Origin: Nodosilinea sp. LEGE 07088
GTDB lineage: Bacteria > Cyanobacteriota > Cyanobacteriia > Phormidesmidales > Phormidesmidaceae
Reading direction: 5' to 3'
Length of the DNA: 50,942 nucleotides
NCBI RefSeq assembly: GCF_015207395.1
Contig: NZ_JADEWX010000029.1
Location: 1 to 50,942, forward strand
Made by a program: the position numbers and the translations under genes. Under the pieces are notes generated by a model. That model had not been told where the DNA came from. It did not search any database and saw only the letters and a list, made by a program, of their open reading frames with translations. This document shows positions 7,485-15,305 of this stretch, one piece after another (position 1 is the first letter of the stretch; every line of letters starts with the position of its first letter).

Positions 7485-8045
7485 TTGACACACGTTCCAC
7501 CCAACGCAGTCCTCATTATCATTGATGTGCAAAAGGCGATTGATCATCCTAGTTGGGGACGACGCAACAATGAGCAAGCTGAAGCAAATATTGTGCAGTT
7601 ACTGAATGCTTGGCGTGAAACCCAACGTCCAGTTGTTCATGTTCGCCATCTTTCAACTGAACCAGACTCAACTTATCGTCCAGGACAAGAAGGATGTGAT
7701 TTTAAGGACGCTGTTCTGCCCAATGCAGGTGAGAAAATTGTTGATAAACAAGTGCATTGTGCTTTTATTGGCACTGATTTGGAGCAGTGGTTGAGAAGAA
7801 ATGACTATCAGACCTTGGTTGTGACAGGTGTGATAACGAATAACTCTGTCGAGGCAACGGTTAGAGTAGCGGGCAATCTTGGTTTTGATACCTATGTTGT
7901 TGCAGATGCTACGGCGACGTTTGACAAGATAGATTTAGATCAGCAATTACATCCAGCAGAGCAGGTTCATGCCCTTTCCTTAGCTAATATCCATAAAGAG
8001 TATGCAACAGTGATCGATACACAGGCTCTGCTACAAGGTTTGTAG
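7485..8045 (+). CDS. Isochorismatase-fold (cysteine-hydrolase-family) protein
   Basis: A 186-residue protein of the isochorismatase/nicotinamidase superfamily. The first strand LIIIDVQKAI supplies the catalytic Asp (D14), a Lys follows in EKIVDKQVHCAF, and the cis-peptide/nucleophile strand reads TGVITNNSVEATVRVAGNLG. At the place where cysteine hydrolases have the nucleophilic Cys, this protein has Ser, a variant also found in the superfamily. It may hydrolyse by a different mechanism, as true isochorismatases do without a Cys. I chose TTG 7485 because GGAGG (7475-7479) lies five bases upstream and the resulting MTHVPPNAVLIIIDVQ matches the family start; a longer frame opens at 7452. It is flanked by attC-like sites. 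Confidence 0.82.
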   Translation: MTHVPPNAVLIIIDVQKAIDHPSWGRRNNEQAEANIVQLLNAWRETQRPVVHVRHLSTEPDSTYRPGQEGCDFKDAVLPNAGEKIVDKQVHCAFIGTDLEQWLRRNDYQTLVVTGVITNNSVEATVRVAGNLGFDTYVVADATATFDKIDLDQQLHPAEQVHALSLANIHKEYATVIDTQALLQGL

Positions 8046-8053
8046 TTGTTACA

Positions 8054-8128
8054 ACCCAACAACCACAATGCACCGGAACTTTGAAGTATGCTGTTTGTCA
8101 ACAGGTGTTATCCGTGTCCGGTGATTGC
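8054..8128 (+). repeat. attC-like site after the hydrolase, right core lost
   Basis: The left core ACCCAAC (8054-8060) is a perfect RYYYAAC. The inner arms CACCGGA (8071-8077) and TCCGGTG (8117-8123) pair perfectly. The outer arms CACAAT and ATTGCG pair across one extra G, a typical extrahelical base. The expected right core GTTRRRY is absent; the sequence instead runs into a HIP1 octamer, GCGATCGC, suggesting an altered or rejoined end. Confidence 0.6.
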
Positions 8129-8154
8129 GATCGCTAGCAGCTTATGGAGTCTAG

Positions 8155-8715
8155 ATGCTAAGAGGAGTAAACATTGCCATTCGGCCGGTCAAGGAAGCTG
8201 ATCTTGACCAACTTATTAGCGCTATAAATGAGCTTGATTCAGTTGGTGCGTTCTTGCCTAATGTTTGGCAATCCGAACCAGGTTTCCGCTCGGAATTTGA
8301 GGGCACAGGATTTTTGACTCCCTCCTTCTCGCGCTTTTCTATAGTTAATCCTTCGGATCAAGTAATAGGTTTGACTTGGTCATTCAAATCAGTGCCATAT
8401 TTTGACGCCTTTGAAATTGGCTACAGAATATTCGATCAGGAAGATACAGGTAAGGGCTATGCTTCTGAGGCTCTCAAGTTGCTTTGTAAATACCTATTCG
8501 AGGCCTTTCAAGTCAACCGCCTTGAGGTTAGGGTCGCCGCTGGAAATGATGGGTCTGAGAAAGTAGCACAAAAATGCGGATTCAATCTCGAAGGCACACA
8601 TCGAGAGGCGGCGTATTCCAAGGGGAAGCTGTATGACATGCACTGCTATGCGCTTCTTCGGAGAGAGTGGGCTGCTAACAAACAAATGCAGCCGACCGCT
8701 GAAAGCGTCGGCTGA
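8155..8715 (+). CDS. GNAT acetyltransferase, RimJ/RimL-like
   Basis: A 186-residue GNAT N-acetyltransferase of the RimJ/RimL (COG1670) type. It opens with NIAIRPVKEADLDQLISAIN, has the middle strand FEIGYRIFDQEDTGKGYASEAL (with the acetyl-CoA-binding DxGKGYASEA loop) and NRLEVRVAAGNDGSEKVAQKCGFNLEGTHREA near the C-terminus. Family members acetylate protein N-termini or antibiotics. The ATG at 8155 may be one codon beside the AGAGGAG that would serve as ribosome binding site for GTG/ATT starts, so the exact start is uncertain. The last residues, NKQMQPTAESVG, are encoded by the attC site itself (8673-8729), a feature seen in many cassette genes. Confidence 0.85.
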   Translation: MLRGVNIAIRPVKEADLDQLISAINELDSVGAFLPNVWQSEPGFRSEFEGTGFLTPSFSRFSIVNPSDQVIGLTWSFKSVPYFDAFEIGYRIFDQEDTGKGYASEALKLLCKYLFEAFQVNRLEVRVAAGNDGSEKVAQKCGFNLEGTHREAAYSKGKLYDMHCYALLRREWAANKQMQPTAESVG

Positions 8716-8729
8716 TTTGGGCGTTAGAC
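8673..8729 (+). repeat. attC site closing the cassette array (57 bp)
   Basis: This is the clearest attC of the window. It runs from TGCTAACAAAC to GGGCGTTAGAC, with a canonical core GTTAGAC (8723-8729). The inner arms CAGCCGACCGCT and AGCGTCGGCTG pair fully except for one extra C in the left arm, the hallmark extrahelical base. It overlaps the 3' end of the acetyltransferase gene including its stop, as in many integron cassettes. Confidence 0.8.
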
Positions 8730-8739
8730 TTCCCGCAGT

Positions 8740-8973
8740 CAACCGGTTTCCTGAAACATCGACTTTGAATGGGCAGAATGGCACCGTGGGGAGGTAGCTG
8801 AGGTGACTATCGATTAATCAAAGTGCTCAATAACCTTAACCTGCTGGATGCTTGTGGGTTGAGTAGTTGCCTGCGCGCGCAATTAGCCAATCTAGCTTAC
8901 CCCACGCCTGTACTCACGAAAGACCTGCCAAGAGAGGCTGTGATGCTGCTTTGTGGCGCGGGGCAACTACTCC
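8740..8973. repeat. Interspersed repeat R2 (about 234 bp)
   Basis: Direct repeat of R1 (4340-4633), lacking the two R1 hairpins. It begins eleven bases after the last attC core and ends 40 bases before the SnoaL-like gene, so it separates the cassette array from the redox block. Its final part, TTGCCTGCGCGCGCAA, is shared with R3 at 13245. Confidence 0.75.
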
Positions 8974-9013
8974 AACTTTCGGTTCAACAGCGTAGATAGG
9001 TAGGAAGACTGCG

Positions 9014-10024
9014 CTACTGATTGCCAAACTCCCCACCTTCATTTAAGCCAAACGCCTCAACGAATACGATGGGGTTGAAATACTCCCGAAATAGCACAAT
9101 TTTGCCGTCCACGACTCGAAAAAGCCCACCATAGCGCTGGTCGTAGATACGCCCCGTGGGAATGATTTCGACCATCCCATGCCATTCAGCAAACACCATT
9201 GTTGGGTCTTCCATGGGGTAAAACACCAGTTCATTAGTAAAATTCGCCTCGCCACTAACCTCCGGCCACGCTCCATAGTGCTGGATCAGATTGTCTCGAC
9301 CTTCCACTCGACGGGGAAATCCTTCTGGGGCGTAGGGCATATCCTGCACGGCATCTTCTGCCCAAACTGCGGCGAAGGCGTCCATGTCTTTCGTTTCCAG
9401 GCTGGTAAGAAAGGCTCGCACCGCCTGTTCGGTTTGCTGCTGCTGAAGATAACTTGAGGGGGTATCGGCAGCAGCAGCGGTGGCTTGCTCCAGCAAAGCA
9501 CGATCACCTTGTTCATCGCTGAGTTTGAACGTCATGGTTTCAACCTTCCAATGATTGGGTTGACGCACTAACTGATACTCGTATTGCCCGGACACCTGCC
9601 AGTAATCGTCGCCGAGGTAGTGACTGGCGGTGACATCGGCAGTTGCGATGGCGCGATCGCCTTTAACGTCAACTTGAATATTCGAGATGGCGTGGTAGGT
9701 TTGGTCGAATCCGGGCAGCACCGAGGCCCAGGCAGTCATCAAGCCCTCTGGCGTCTGAGTTTGGATCGCGCCGCCAAACAGTGAGGTGTAATCAACCTGA
9801 ATCTCGCTAGCAAAGAGGGATTCTAGGGTTTCAAAATCGCCCTGATCAGCTAAATTAGCAACGCTATGAACCATTGTCGCAATGGCTGCCTCGTCAATGG
9901 TTTGGATGGGCGAAACGAATTTGACGAATGGTGATGTAGGACTGGATGTTGAGATTTGCGCGATCGCAGGAATCGAAATGCTGATAACCGAAGTAGCGAT
10001 CGCTGCAGCAAATAAATTTCTCAT
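9014..10024 (-). CDS. Secreted tandem SnoaL-like (NTF2-fold) protein
   Basis: A 336-residue protein with a Sec-type signal peptide (hydrophobic residues 3-20 then IPAIAQ, predicted cut after AQ at about 23) and two NTF2-fold SnoaL-like domains in tandem, about 45-165 and 195-320. The first has TMVHSVANLADQGDFETLESLFASEIQVDYTSL, the second TEQAVRAFLTSLETKDMDAFAAVWAEDAVQDM. Such domains act as small-molecule isomerases, hydrolases or binding modules; the paired, exported form here has no assigned substrate. It is the last gene of a minus-strand row with the SDR (34 bases upstream) and AKR genes, opposite an AraC regulator. The shared strand and spacing suggest one regulated unit dealing with an oxidised or carbonyl compound, which is inference. 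Confidence 0.8.
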   Translation of the reverse strand: MRNLFAAAIATSVISISIPAIAQISTSSPTSPFVKFVSPIQTIDEAAIATMVHSVANLADQGDFETLESLFASEIQVDYTSLFGGAIQTQTPEGLMTAWASVLPGFDQTYHAISNIQVDVKGDRAIATADVTASHYLGDDYWQVSGQYEYQLVRQPNHWKVETMTFKLSDEQGDRALLEQATAAAADTPSSYLQQQQTEQAVRAFLTSLETKDMDAFAAVWAEDAVQDMPYAPEGFPRRVEGRDNLIQHYGAWPEVSGEANFTNELVFYPMEDPTMVFAEWHGMVEIIPTGRIYDQRYGGLFRVVDGKIVLFREYFNPIVFVEAFGLNEGGEFGNQ

Positions 10025-10058
10025 GTCAAAAGCTCCGACTAATGGTCAAATTGGGGGC

Positions 10059-10952
10059 TCAAGCAAGTTGACCACCCGTCACATCTAGATCCATGCCGTT
10101 GATGGCAGTTGCTTCATCCGAGGCCAAAAACATGACGGCGTTGGCTATTTCCGTCGTCGTCATAATGCGGGGCGTAACGAAGTTAGGAGCCATTTGCTCA
10201 TAGGTCAGCCCTTGATACTCAAACGAACGGCGTAGCATTGGGGTATCGACGGCTAATGGAGAAATGGAGTTGATGCGAATGTTGCGTTTGGCGTTAGCCG
10301 TAGCAGCAGCTTTCGTCAAACCGATCACACCGTGCTTGCTGGCGTTGTAATGAGGAGTATTGGCAAACCCTCGGTGCCCTGCGACGGATGACATATTGAT
10401 GATAATGCCGCTGTCCTGCTCAATCATGATGGGTAGTTCGTACCGCATGGCATAAAACACCCCGTCTAAATTCGTCGCAATTAGATCGCGATAGTTCTCA
10501 AGATCCATGTCTTGAATCTCAACGGGGGTCATAAAAATACCCGCGTTATTAAAAGCGATATCCAAACGACCATATTTTTCAACTGTTGCAGTAACAAACT
10601 GCTCAACCTGCTCCGGGTTACGCACATCTGATTGAATGTAAGTTGCCTCGCCGCCAAAAGAGCGAATTTCACTTTCAACTTGCTGTCCTAAGTTGGCACG
10701 GCGTCCATTAAAAGCCACCTTCGCACCTTCTCGGGCAAAGGCCTGAGCGGTCGCCTCGCCAATGCCAGACGTTGCACCCGTGATCAGCACAATTTTGCCA
10801 GCAAAACGACCTCCTGGGTTGGCTGTAATTTCAGCCTCGCTTTCAGGTGGATTAAGCGTATTGGCGTTAGCTTGGCCGAGTGATACAGCGGCTAAACCTG
10901 CCGCAGCGGCACTGCCAATTGTGAGAACTTGTCGACGATTGATAAAGGGCAT
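10059..10952 (-). CDS. Short-chain dehydrogenase/reductase with Tat-like signal
   Basis: A 297-residue classical SDR. Residues 1-30 form a Tat-like leader: a twin Arg at 6-7 (INRRQVL), a hydrophobic stretch rich in Ala/Gly, and a likely cut near ANA. The enzyme follows: cofactor motif TGATSGIG at 58-65, NNAG, the catalytic Ser in INMSSVAG, and YNASK with the catalytic Tyr and Lys. The residue after the second strand (NGRRANL) suggests NADP(H). Most SDRs are cytosolic, so export of a folded SDR with bound cofactor is the unusual feature. It sits between the SnoaL-like and AKR genes on the same strand. Confidence 0.88.
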   Translation of the reverse strand: MPFINRRQVLTIGSAAAAGLAAVSLGQANANTLNPPESEAEITANPGGRFAGKIVLITGATSGIGEATAQAFAREGAKVAFNGRRANLGQQVESEIRSFGGEATYIQSDVRNPEQVEQFVTATVEKYGRLDIAFNNAGIFMTPVEIQDMDLENYRDLIATNLDGVFYAMRYELPIMIEQDSGIIINMSSVAGHRGFANTPHYNASKHGVIGLTKAAATANAKRNIRINSISPLAVDTPMLRRSFEYQGLTYEQMAPNFVTPRIMTTTEIANAVMFLASDEATAINGMDLDVTGGQLA

Positions 10953-11045
10953 GATTTTTGAGAAATAGTTGAACGCAGATGAATATGCGGAGTTGGCAAC
11001 CCTAATGGAGCCAGAAACTTAGGAAATTGCTGCTGTCGAAAATTT

Positions 11046-12161
11046 CTACTCGTTGCTTGCAGCGACGCCTGCCCCGCTCCCCTGAATCAAAATGGGCTGT
11101 CGGTAGGAAGTGGGCTTATCGCCTACCGTTGCACCGCCAGTGATCATGCCTTGCAGGCCGGGCTCGAAGAAGGTGTAGGGGAATCGGCTCTCTGGACGGC
11201 TGACCTCATTCAGCTGTTGCTGTAGCTCTGCTGGAATCTCAAAATCCAGAGCACCGAGGTTGTCTTGCAACTGGTGCAGCTTGGTCGCCCCGATGATGAC
11301 GGAAGCCACAGCAGGACGGTGGGCGACCCAGTTAAGTGCCACCTGAGCCATGGAGCGGTCTAGTTCCTTGGCAACCGCTTCTAGCTCGGCCACAATCGCC
11401 CAGTTCTCTTCGGTGAACTTGTTGAAGGCCGGATTGCCGCTATTGGCCAGCATTGCCAATCGACCTGAGCCTTCACCACCGTCCTTAGAGGGGCGGTACT
11501 TGCCGGAGAGCAGGCCACTGGCCAGGGGCGACCAGGCCATAATGCTGGTATCCAGTTGCTGGGCCAGGGCGGTGTATTCAAACTCAATGTTGCGCTCCGC
11601 CAGGGAATATTCCAGTTGTACGGTGCTAATAGGTTCCCAGTGGCGCTCTTGGGCTAGGGTCTGGGCTTGAGCCACGTACCAGGCGGGAGCATCCGATAAC
11701 GCGACATACCGAACTTTGCCGGACCGCACCAGATCCTCCAGGGTGCGCATGACCTCTTCAGCTGGGGTGACTTGATCCCAGGTGTGCAACATGTAGACGT
11801 CGATGTAGTCGGTGTCCAGGCGTTGCAGAGAGCCTTCGACGGCACGCAGGATGTTCTTGCGTCCGTTGCCGCCAGCATTGGGGTTGCCGGGCTCAGCGTT
11901 GTAGCTGAACTTAGTGGTGATGATGACGCGATCGCGCGTCCCACTTTCTTTCACAAACCGGCCCAGCATCCGTTCGCTATTGCCGTTGGTATACAAGTCG
12001 GCGGTATCAATAAAGTTGCCGCCTGCTTCTAGGTAGGTGTCAAACAACTGACGGGCATTAGCCTCATCGGCTCCCCAACCCCAGTCATCGCCGAAGGTCA
12101 TAGTACCGAGTGCTAGGCGGCTGACTTTTAATCCGGTCTTGCCCAAGGTGTAGTAATCCAT
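11046..12161 (-). CDS. Aldo/keto reductase
   Basis: A 371-residue NADPH-dependent aldo/keto reductase, TIM-barrel fold, of the YajO/Tas-like group. The catalytic tetrad is visible: D52 and Y57 in FIDTADLY, K84 in ITTKFS and H126 in MLHTWD. The coenzyme segment SVIIGATKLHQLQDNLGAL is near 290-310. The protein is about 30 residues longer than usual because of a C-terminal tail after SRPESRFPYTFFEPG. It reduces aldehydes or ketones; the physiological substrate is unknown. It is first in the minus-strand row of three redox or stress genes, and its start faces the AraC-type regulator across about 150 bases, the usual layout for a regulator and its target. Confidence 0.93.
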   Translation of the reverse strand: MDYYTLGKTGLKVSRLALGTMTFGDDWGWGADEANARQLFDTYLEAGGNFIDTADLYTNGNSERMLGRFVKESGTRDRVIITTKFSYNAEPGNPNAGGNGRKNILRAVEGSLQRLDTDYIDVYMLHTWDQVTPAEEVMRTLEDLVRSGKVRYVALSDAPAWYVAQAQTLAQERHWEPISTVQLEYSLAERNIEFEYTALAQQLDTSIMAWSPLASGLLSGKYRPSKDGGEGSGRLAMLANSGNPAFNKFTEENWAIVAELEAVAKELDRSMAQVALNWVAHRPAVASVIIGATKLHQLQDNLGALDFEIPAELQQQLNEVSRPESRFPYTFFEPGLQGMITGGATVGDKPTSYRQPILIQGSGAGVAASNE

Positions 12162-12308
12162 AGTGAGTCTCCCGTCGCGGCATGAAGGTTAGAAGCCTTG
12201 TATTTGGCTTACAATCATCACTATCGAGCAATCCTCAAATGGGCTCTTGCAACGGATTGCTGAGTTTTGGTAGAAAATTGCGCTCGGCTAATTCACTGGG
12301 TCAGCCCC

Positions 12309-13199
12309 ATGCAAAGCCAAATCAATTTTGTCGATAGCCATACCCTGACCCCAAAGCCTGACATCACCGCTGGTCAGATTCTTGTTTCCAGTCAAGAGCT
12401 TTCCTGGGACGGTATTTACATCGAAAAGGGTGAGAACGAGGAATTTATCCCTGAAGATGTCACCGTGCCCCAGCATTACTTCGCCATGAATACAGGGTCT
12501 GCCTTTGAGTGGGAATGGAAGGACGGCAAAACCTTCAAGACCCACCGCTATGAAACTGGGGACTTGTGGGTGAATCCAGCGGGCGTGCCCTTCTCCCATC
12601 GCATCAGCGGTCCCAATCAATTTGTGCTACTCACCATTGACCCGCAAAAGGTGGCAGAACTGCTGCCCGACCAACCGCTGCTGGAACGCCAGGTCTTCAG
12701 ACGACAACACCAGGCCAAGGACAGACACCTGCAGACCTTGATGCAAGCTCTGCTGATTGAAGCCGAAATGGGTGGCCCCAATGGCCGCCTCTATGCCGAT
12801 ACCCTATCTACGGCGTTAGTGGCTCATTTCGTCAATCACTACAGCGTTGATACGCCTATCAACCTTCTCAATTTGCACCCCATTGAACGCCAGCGGTTGG
12901 GCGGCGTGATTGACTATATCGAAGCTCATCTCATGGAAGATCTAAGCTTGGCAGATTTAGCGCTAGAAGCAGGCTTGAGCAAATTTCATTTCTCGCGGTT
13001 ATTTAAGGAAGCCATTGGACTGACACCCCATAAGTATCTGCTCAATCGGCGCATTAAGAGGGCTAGTCAGTTTCTCAAACAGGGAGAAGCCATTGCTCAA
13101 GTTGCTTATCTGTTTGGTTTTACCGATCAGTCCCACTTCACCCGAGTATTTAAGCAGGTCAAAGGAATGACACCAAAAACGTTTATCAAGAATCTCTAA
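12309..13199 (+). CDS. AraC-family transcriptional regulator
   Basis: A 296-residue regulator with an N-terminal cupin-like sensing domain (about 1-170) and a C-terminal AraC double helix-turn-helix (about 195-296). The first HTH is LSLADLALEAGLSKFHFSRLFKEA and the second is IAQVAYLFGFTDQSHFTRVFKQ, followed by the family ending GMTPKTFIK. I chose ATG 12309 over the TTG at 12267. It is divergent from the aldo/keto reductase, so it most likely controls the AKR-SDR-SnoaL row in response to a small molecule. A short palindrome, AGGACTTAGTCCT, lies just after the stop but without a clear T-run. Confidence 0.9.
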   Translation: MQSQINFVDSHTLTPKPDITAGQILVSSQELSWDGIYIEKGENEEFIPEDVTVPQHYFAMNTGSAFEWEWKDGKTFKTHRYETGDLWVNPAGVPFSHRISGPNQFVLLTIDPQKVAELLPDQPLLERQVFRRQHQAKDRHLQTLMQALLIEAEMGGPNGRLYADTLSTALVAHFVNHYSVDTPINLLNLHPIERQRLGGVIDYIEAHLMEDLSLADLALEAGLSKFHFSRLFKEAIGLTPHKYLLNRRIKRASQFLKQGEAIAQVAYLFGFTDQSHFTRVFKQVKGMTPKTFIKNL

Positions 13200-13244
13200 G
13201 GACTTAGTCCTGTTGCGTCGCGCTCCACTGCTCCACCTTTTTTG

Positions 13245-13312
13245 ACTAGTTGCCTGCGCGCACAGCTAGTCGTTCTGGCCACCCCATCCCTATACCAACA
13301 GGTCGCCCTGCT
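13245..13312. repeat. Interspersed repeat R3 (short copy)
   Basis: A short, diverged copy of the central part of R1/R2: TAGTTGCCTGCGCGCAC, then TTCTGGC and CACCCCATCCC.TATACCAACAGG. It lies between the convergent ends of the AraC gene and crtL. With R2 at 8740 it brackets the redox block, as R1 and R2 bracket the last cassettes. Confidence 0.55.
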
Positions 13313-13337
13313 TCCCTCCAGATGGCTAAAGTCGAGC

Positions 13338-14591
13338 TTAGGCTTGGGCCGCTTGCAGGCTCAAAAATTGCCAAAAAAGCTGGCTCTCTTGGCCGGGGAA
13401 CTGCATTAAACCCCAGCGTACGTCATTGGGAGCTTGCACAAAGAGCTTTACCATGGCCGCCACCAGTTGAGAGGTAGAGAGTTCATCGGCTAAAAAGCCC
13501 GACCATTGGTGTTGGGGGAGGCTAAAGAAGGCATCGAAGAAATGCTTAAGTCGCTGCTCGTCAAAGCGCATCAGCTTTTCTAAGCCGAAGCGGTAGAGGT
13601 AGTATTTCCGCAGTCGATCAGCTGGCCACAATCCCTGCCAACCGGCGCGGGCGATTTGCTGGGGCGGACTTTGTGGATCGGCTAGGGCTGAGGCTAAAGC
13701 ATCGGCCAAACTGGGAGCGCGGCGCAGTAAAGCGCCCATCATATAGCCTGACGCCGGATTTACCATACTGGCGGCTCCACCGAAAGCTACCACCGGCTGC
13801 TGTAAGTCTGGCAGGGGCAGAGTCATGGGGAACAGGCAGCGCTCTACCTCGTGGACTTCCGCGATTTCGATACCACGAAACTTGAGACGCTGGTGTAGGC
13901 GGCGCTCCAACACATCTAAACCCATCGCCGGAGCCAGAGCTAAGGACGTTTCTTCTATGAGGTAAACATCCTGGCCGAGGTCCATGGCGTAGAGAAAAGT
14001 GGGCGGGGTTTGGGCTTTTTCCACGTCGGAGAGGTGATCGCTCCGAAAGTCCTGATGGACGAATCGCCCAGGCTGCACCGGCGGGGCCGAGAAACGTCCC
14101 ACGATGCCGTAGGCGGCCTGATAGGCCACTGGCCCTTGGTTCTGGCGCTTAGCGAAGACCGGATTGTGACCGCTGGCGTCCACCACCACCCGCGCCTTTA
14201 ATTCCACATCAACATCAGTAGTGACGATTGAACCCAAGTCTTGATGAGTAATGCCATGGGCTTGGGCCATCTGCCAGCTCACGCCACCTGCCGCGCAGCG
14301 ATCAAGCAGGTAGCGCTGGAACTTAATCTTGTCGAGCAGGCCGTAGGCGCGATTGTGCTTTACTTCCCCTTTGGCATAGTAAGAAACAGTGTTATCCCAG
14401 CGATGACTCAGGAAATCGCTCAACCCCAGAGCCGTTAGCTCGTCTTCCCAAATGCCGTAGGTGTTGGGCCAAGGTTTGTCCACAGGCGTAGCGGTCAAAC
14501 CGCCCACCTTGAGCCCCCGTTCTGCAAGGCTAGTCGCGATGATGGTGCCCGCTGGCCCCGACCCAATGACTAGAACATCAAAATCGCACAT
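13338..14591 (-). CDS. crtL: Lycopene cyclase, CrtL type
   Basis: A 417-residue FAD-dependent lycopene cyclase of the plant/cyanobacterial CrtL family, converting the linear ends of lycopene to beta- (or epsilon-) rings. Visible features are the N-terminal dinucleotide motif VLVIGSGPAGT (7-17), NTYGIWEDEL, ARVVVDASGHNP, the conserved LIEETSLA, FGGAASMVNPASGYM and the C-terminal WPADRLRKYYLYRFGLEKLMRFDEQ signature. Length is normal and all motifs are intact, so it is probably functional. Beta versus epsilon specificity cannot be decided here. Carotenoid genes are usually chromosomal; its position between interspersed repeats on a plasmid suggests it arrived by transfer or duplication. It converges on the AraC gene. 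Confidence 0.92.
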   Translation of the reverse strand: MCDFDVLVIGSGPAGTIIATSLAERGLKVGGLTATPVDKPWPNTYGIWEDELTALGLSDFLSHRWDNTVSYYAKGEVKHNRAYGLLDKIKFQRYLLDRCAAGGVSWQMAQAHGITHQDLGSIVTTDVDVELKARVVVDASGHNPVFAKRQNQGPVAYQAAYGIVGRFSAPPVQPGRFVHQDFRSDHLSDVEKAQTPPTFLYAMDLGQDVYLIEETSLALAPAMGLDVLERRLHQRLKFRGIEIAEVHEVERCLFPMTLPLPDLQQPVVAFGGAASMVNPASGYMMGALLRRAPSLADALASALADPQSPPQQIARAGWQGLWPADRLRKYYLYRFGLEKLMRFDEQRLKHFFDAFFSLPQHQWSGFLADELSTSQLVAAMVKLFVQAPNDVRWGLMQFPGQESQLFWQFLSLQAAQA

Positions 14592-15305
14592 GGCAAAACT
14601 TCAAGGAGATTTTTAAATTGTAGCCACCTAACTCCAATCACCCTTTCCCGTTCCTGTGACGAGGTTCCAAGCCTTTTACCCACTTCCGTTAGGCACTCAG
14701 GGTCTGGCGTCGTTGGGTGACAAATGGCGATAGCTCCTTGCTATATTCTCACCCCCTAGGCGTCATCAGGCGTCAGATAGCACGGCATTGTGGCTGGCTA
14801 TGTCCAGGAGGGCTACGCTTCCGAACCGTTCAGACCTTAGTCATTTCTGGCAGGGAAAAACCCTCCTAAACCCCATCCGTCAATCGGTTTAGCGATTTTG
14901 CAGGCGGGATAATCTCCAAAGCCCCGTTGGCGGGGTGCGAGGGGTGAGGTAGCGGCGGCAATAACCCAAAATGTCCAGTCAGACTTTGGCCTGGGATTAA
15001 CGTGTGACCTACGCAATCACTAGACCCAGCTCCAACGGCTAACCAGCGTGTTCTCAACCATTGAGTTAACGGGTAAGCCACCTCTTGACCGTCAAACTGG
15101 AGTCACTCATCACACCCTTACCTCCCTTTCATCACCGTTGAGCGTATGCCGCCTTAATTTTTGATGTGACACTTCAAAGGGCGGAATGTGGATCCGTCGT
15201 AAGCCATCAGGCCAGCGCTATAGTCCCAGCAGGATCAGTAATGCTCAATGGCAGGTTGTTAGAGGGCGATCAACAGCACAGTGGCTTTGCTGCCCCCAAC
15301 ACTGA
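14592..15305. other. Intergenic region with one diverged repeat copy
   Basis: About 700 bases between crtL and the ankyrin gene with no supported gene; short frames here have no protein-like features. It contains repeat RB1 (14790-14975). Nothing else with clear structure was seen. Confidence 0.6.
14790..14975. repeat. Diverged direct repeat RB1
   Basis: It shares an ordered series of blocks with 16879-17095: TCCAGGAGGGCTACGC, TCCGAACCGT.CAGAC, CCTAAAC(C/T)CCA, CGGTTTAGC.ATTTT and GGTAGCGGCGGCAATAACC. The two copies flank the ankyrin gene. A fragment of the first block (TATCCAGGAGGACTTCGCT) also occurs at about 49338, upstream of the relaxase. Confidence 0.6.
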
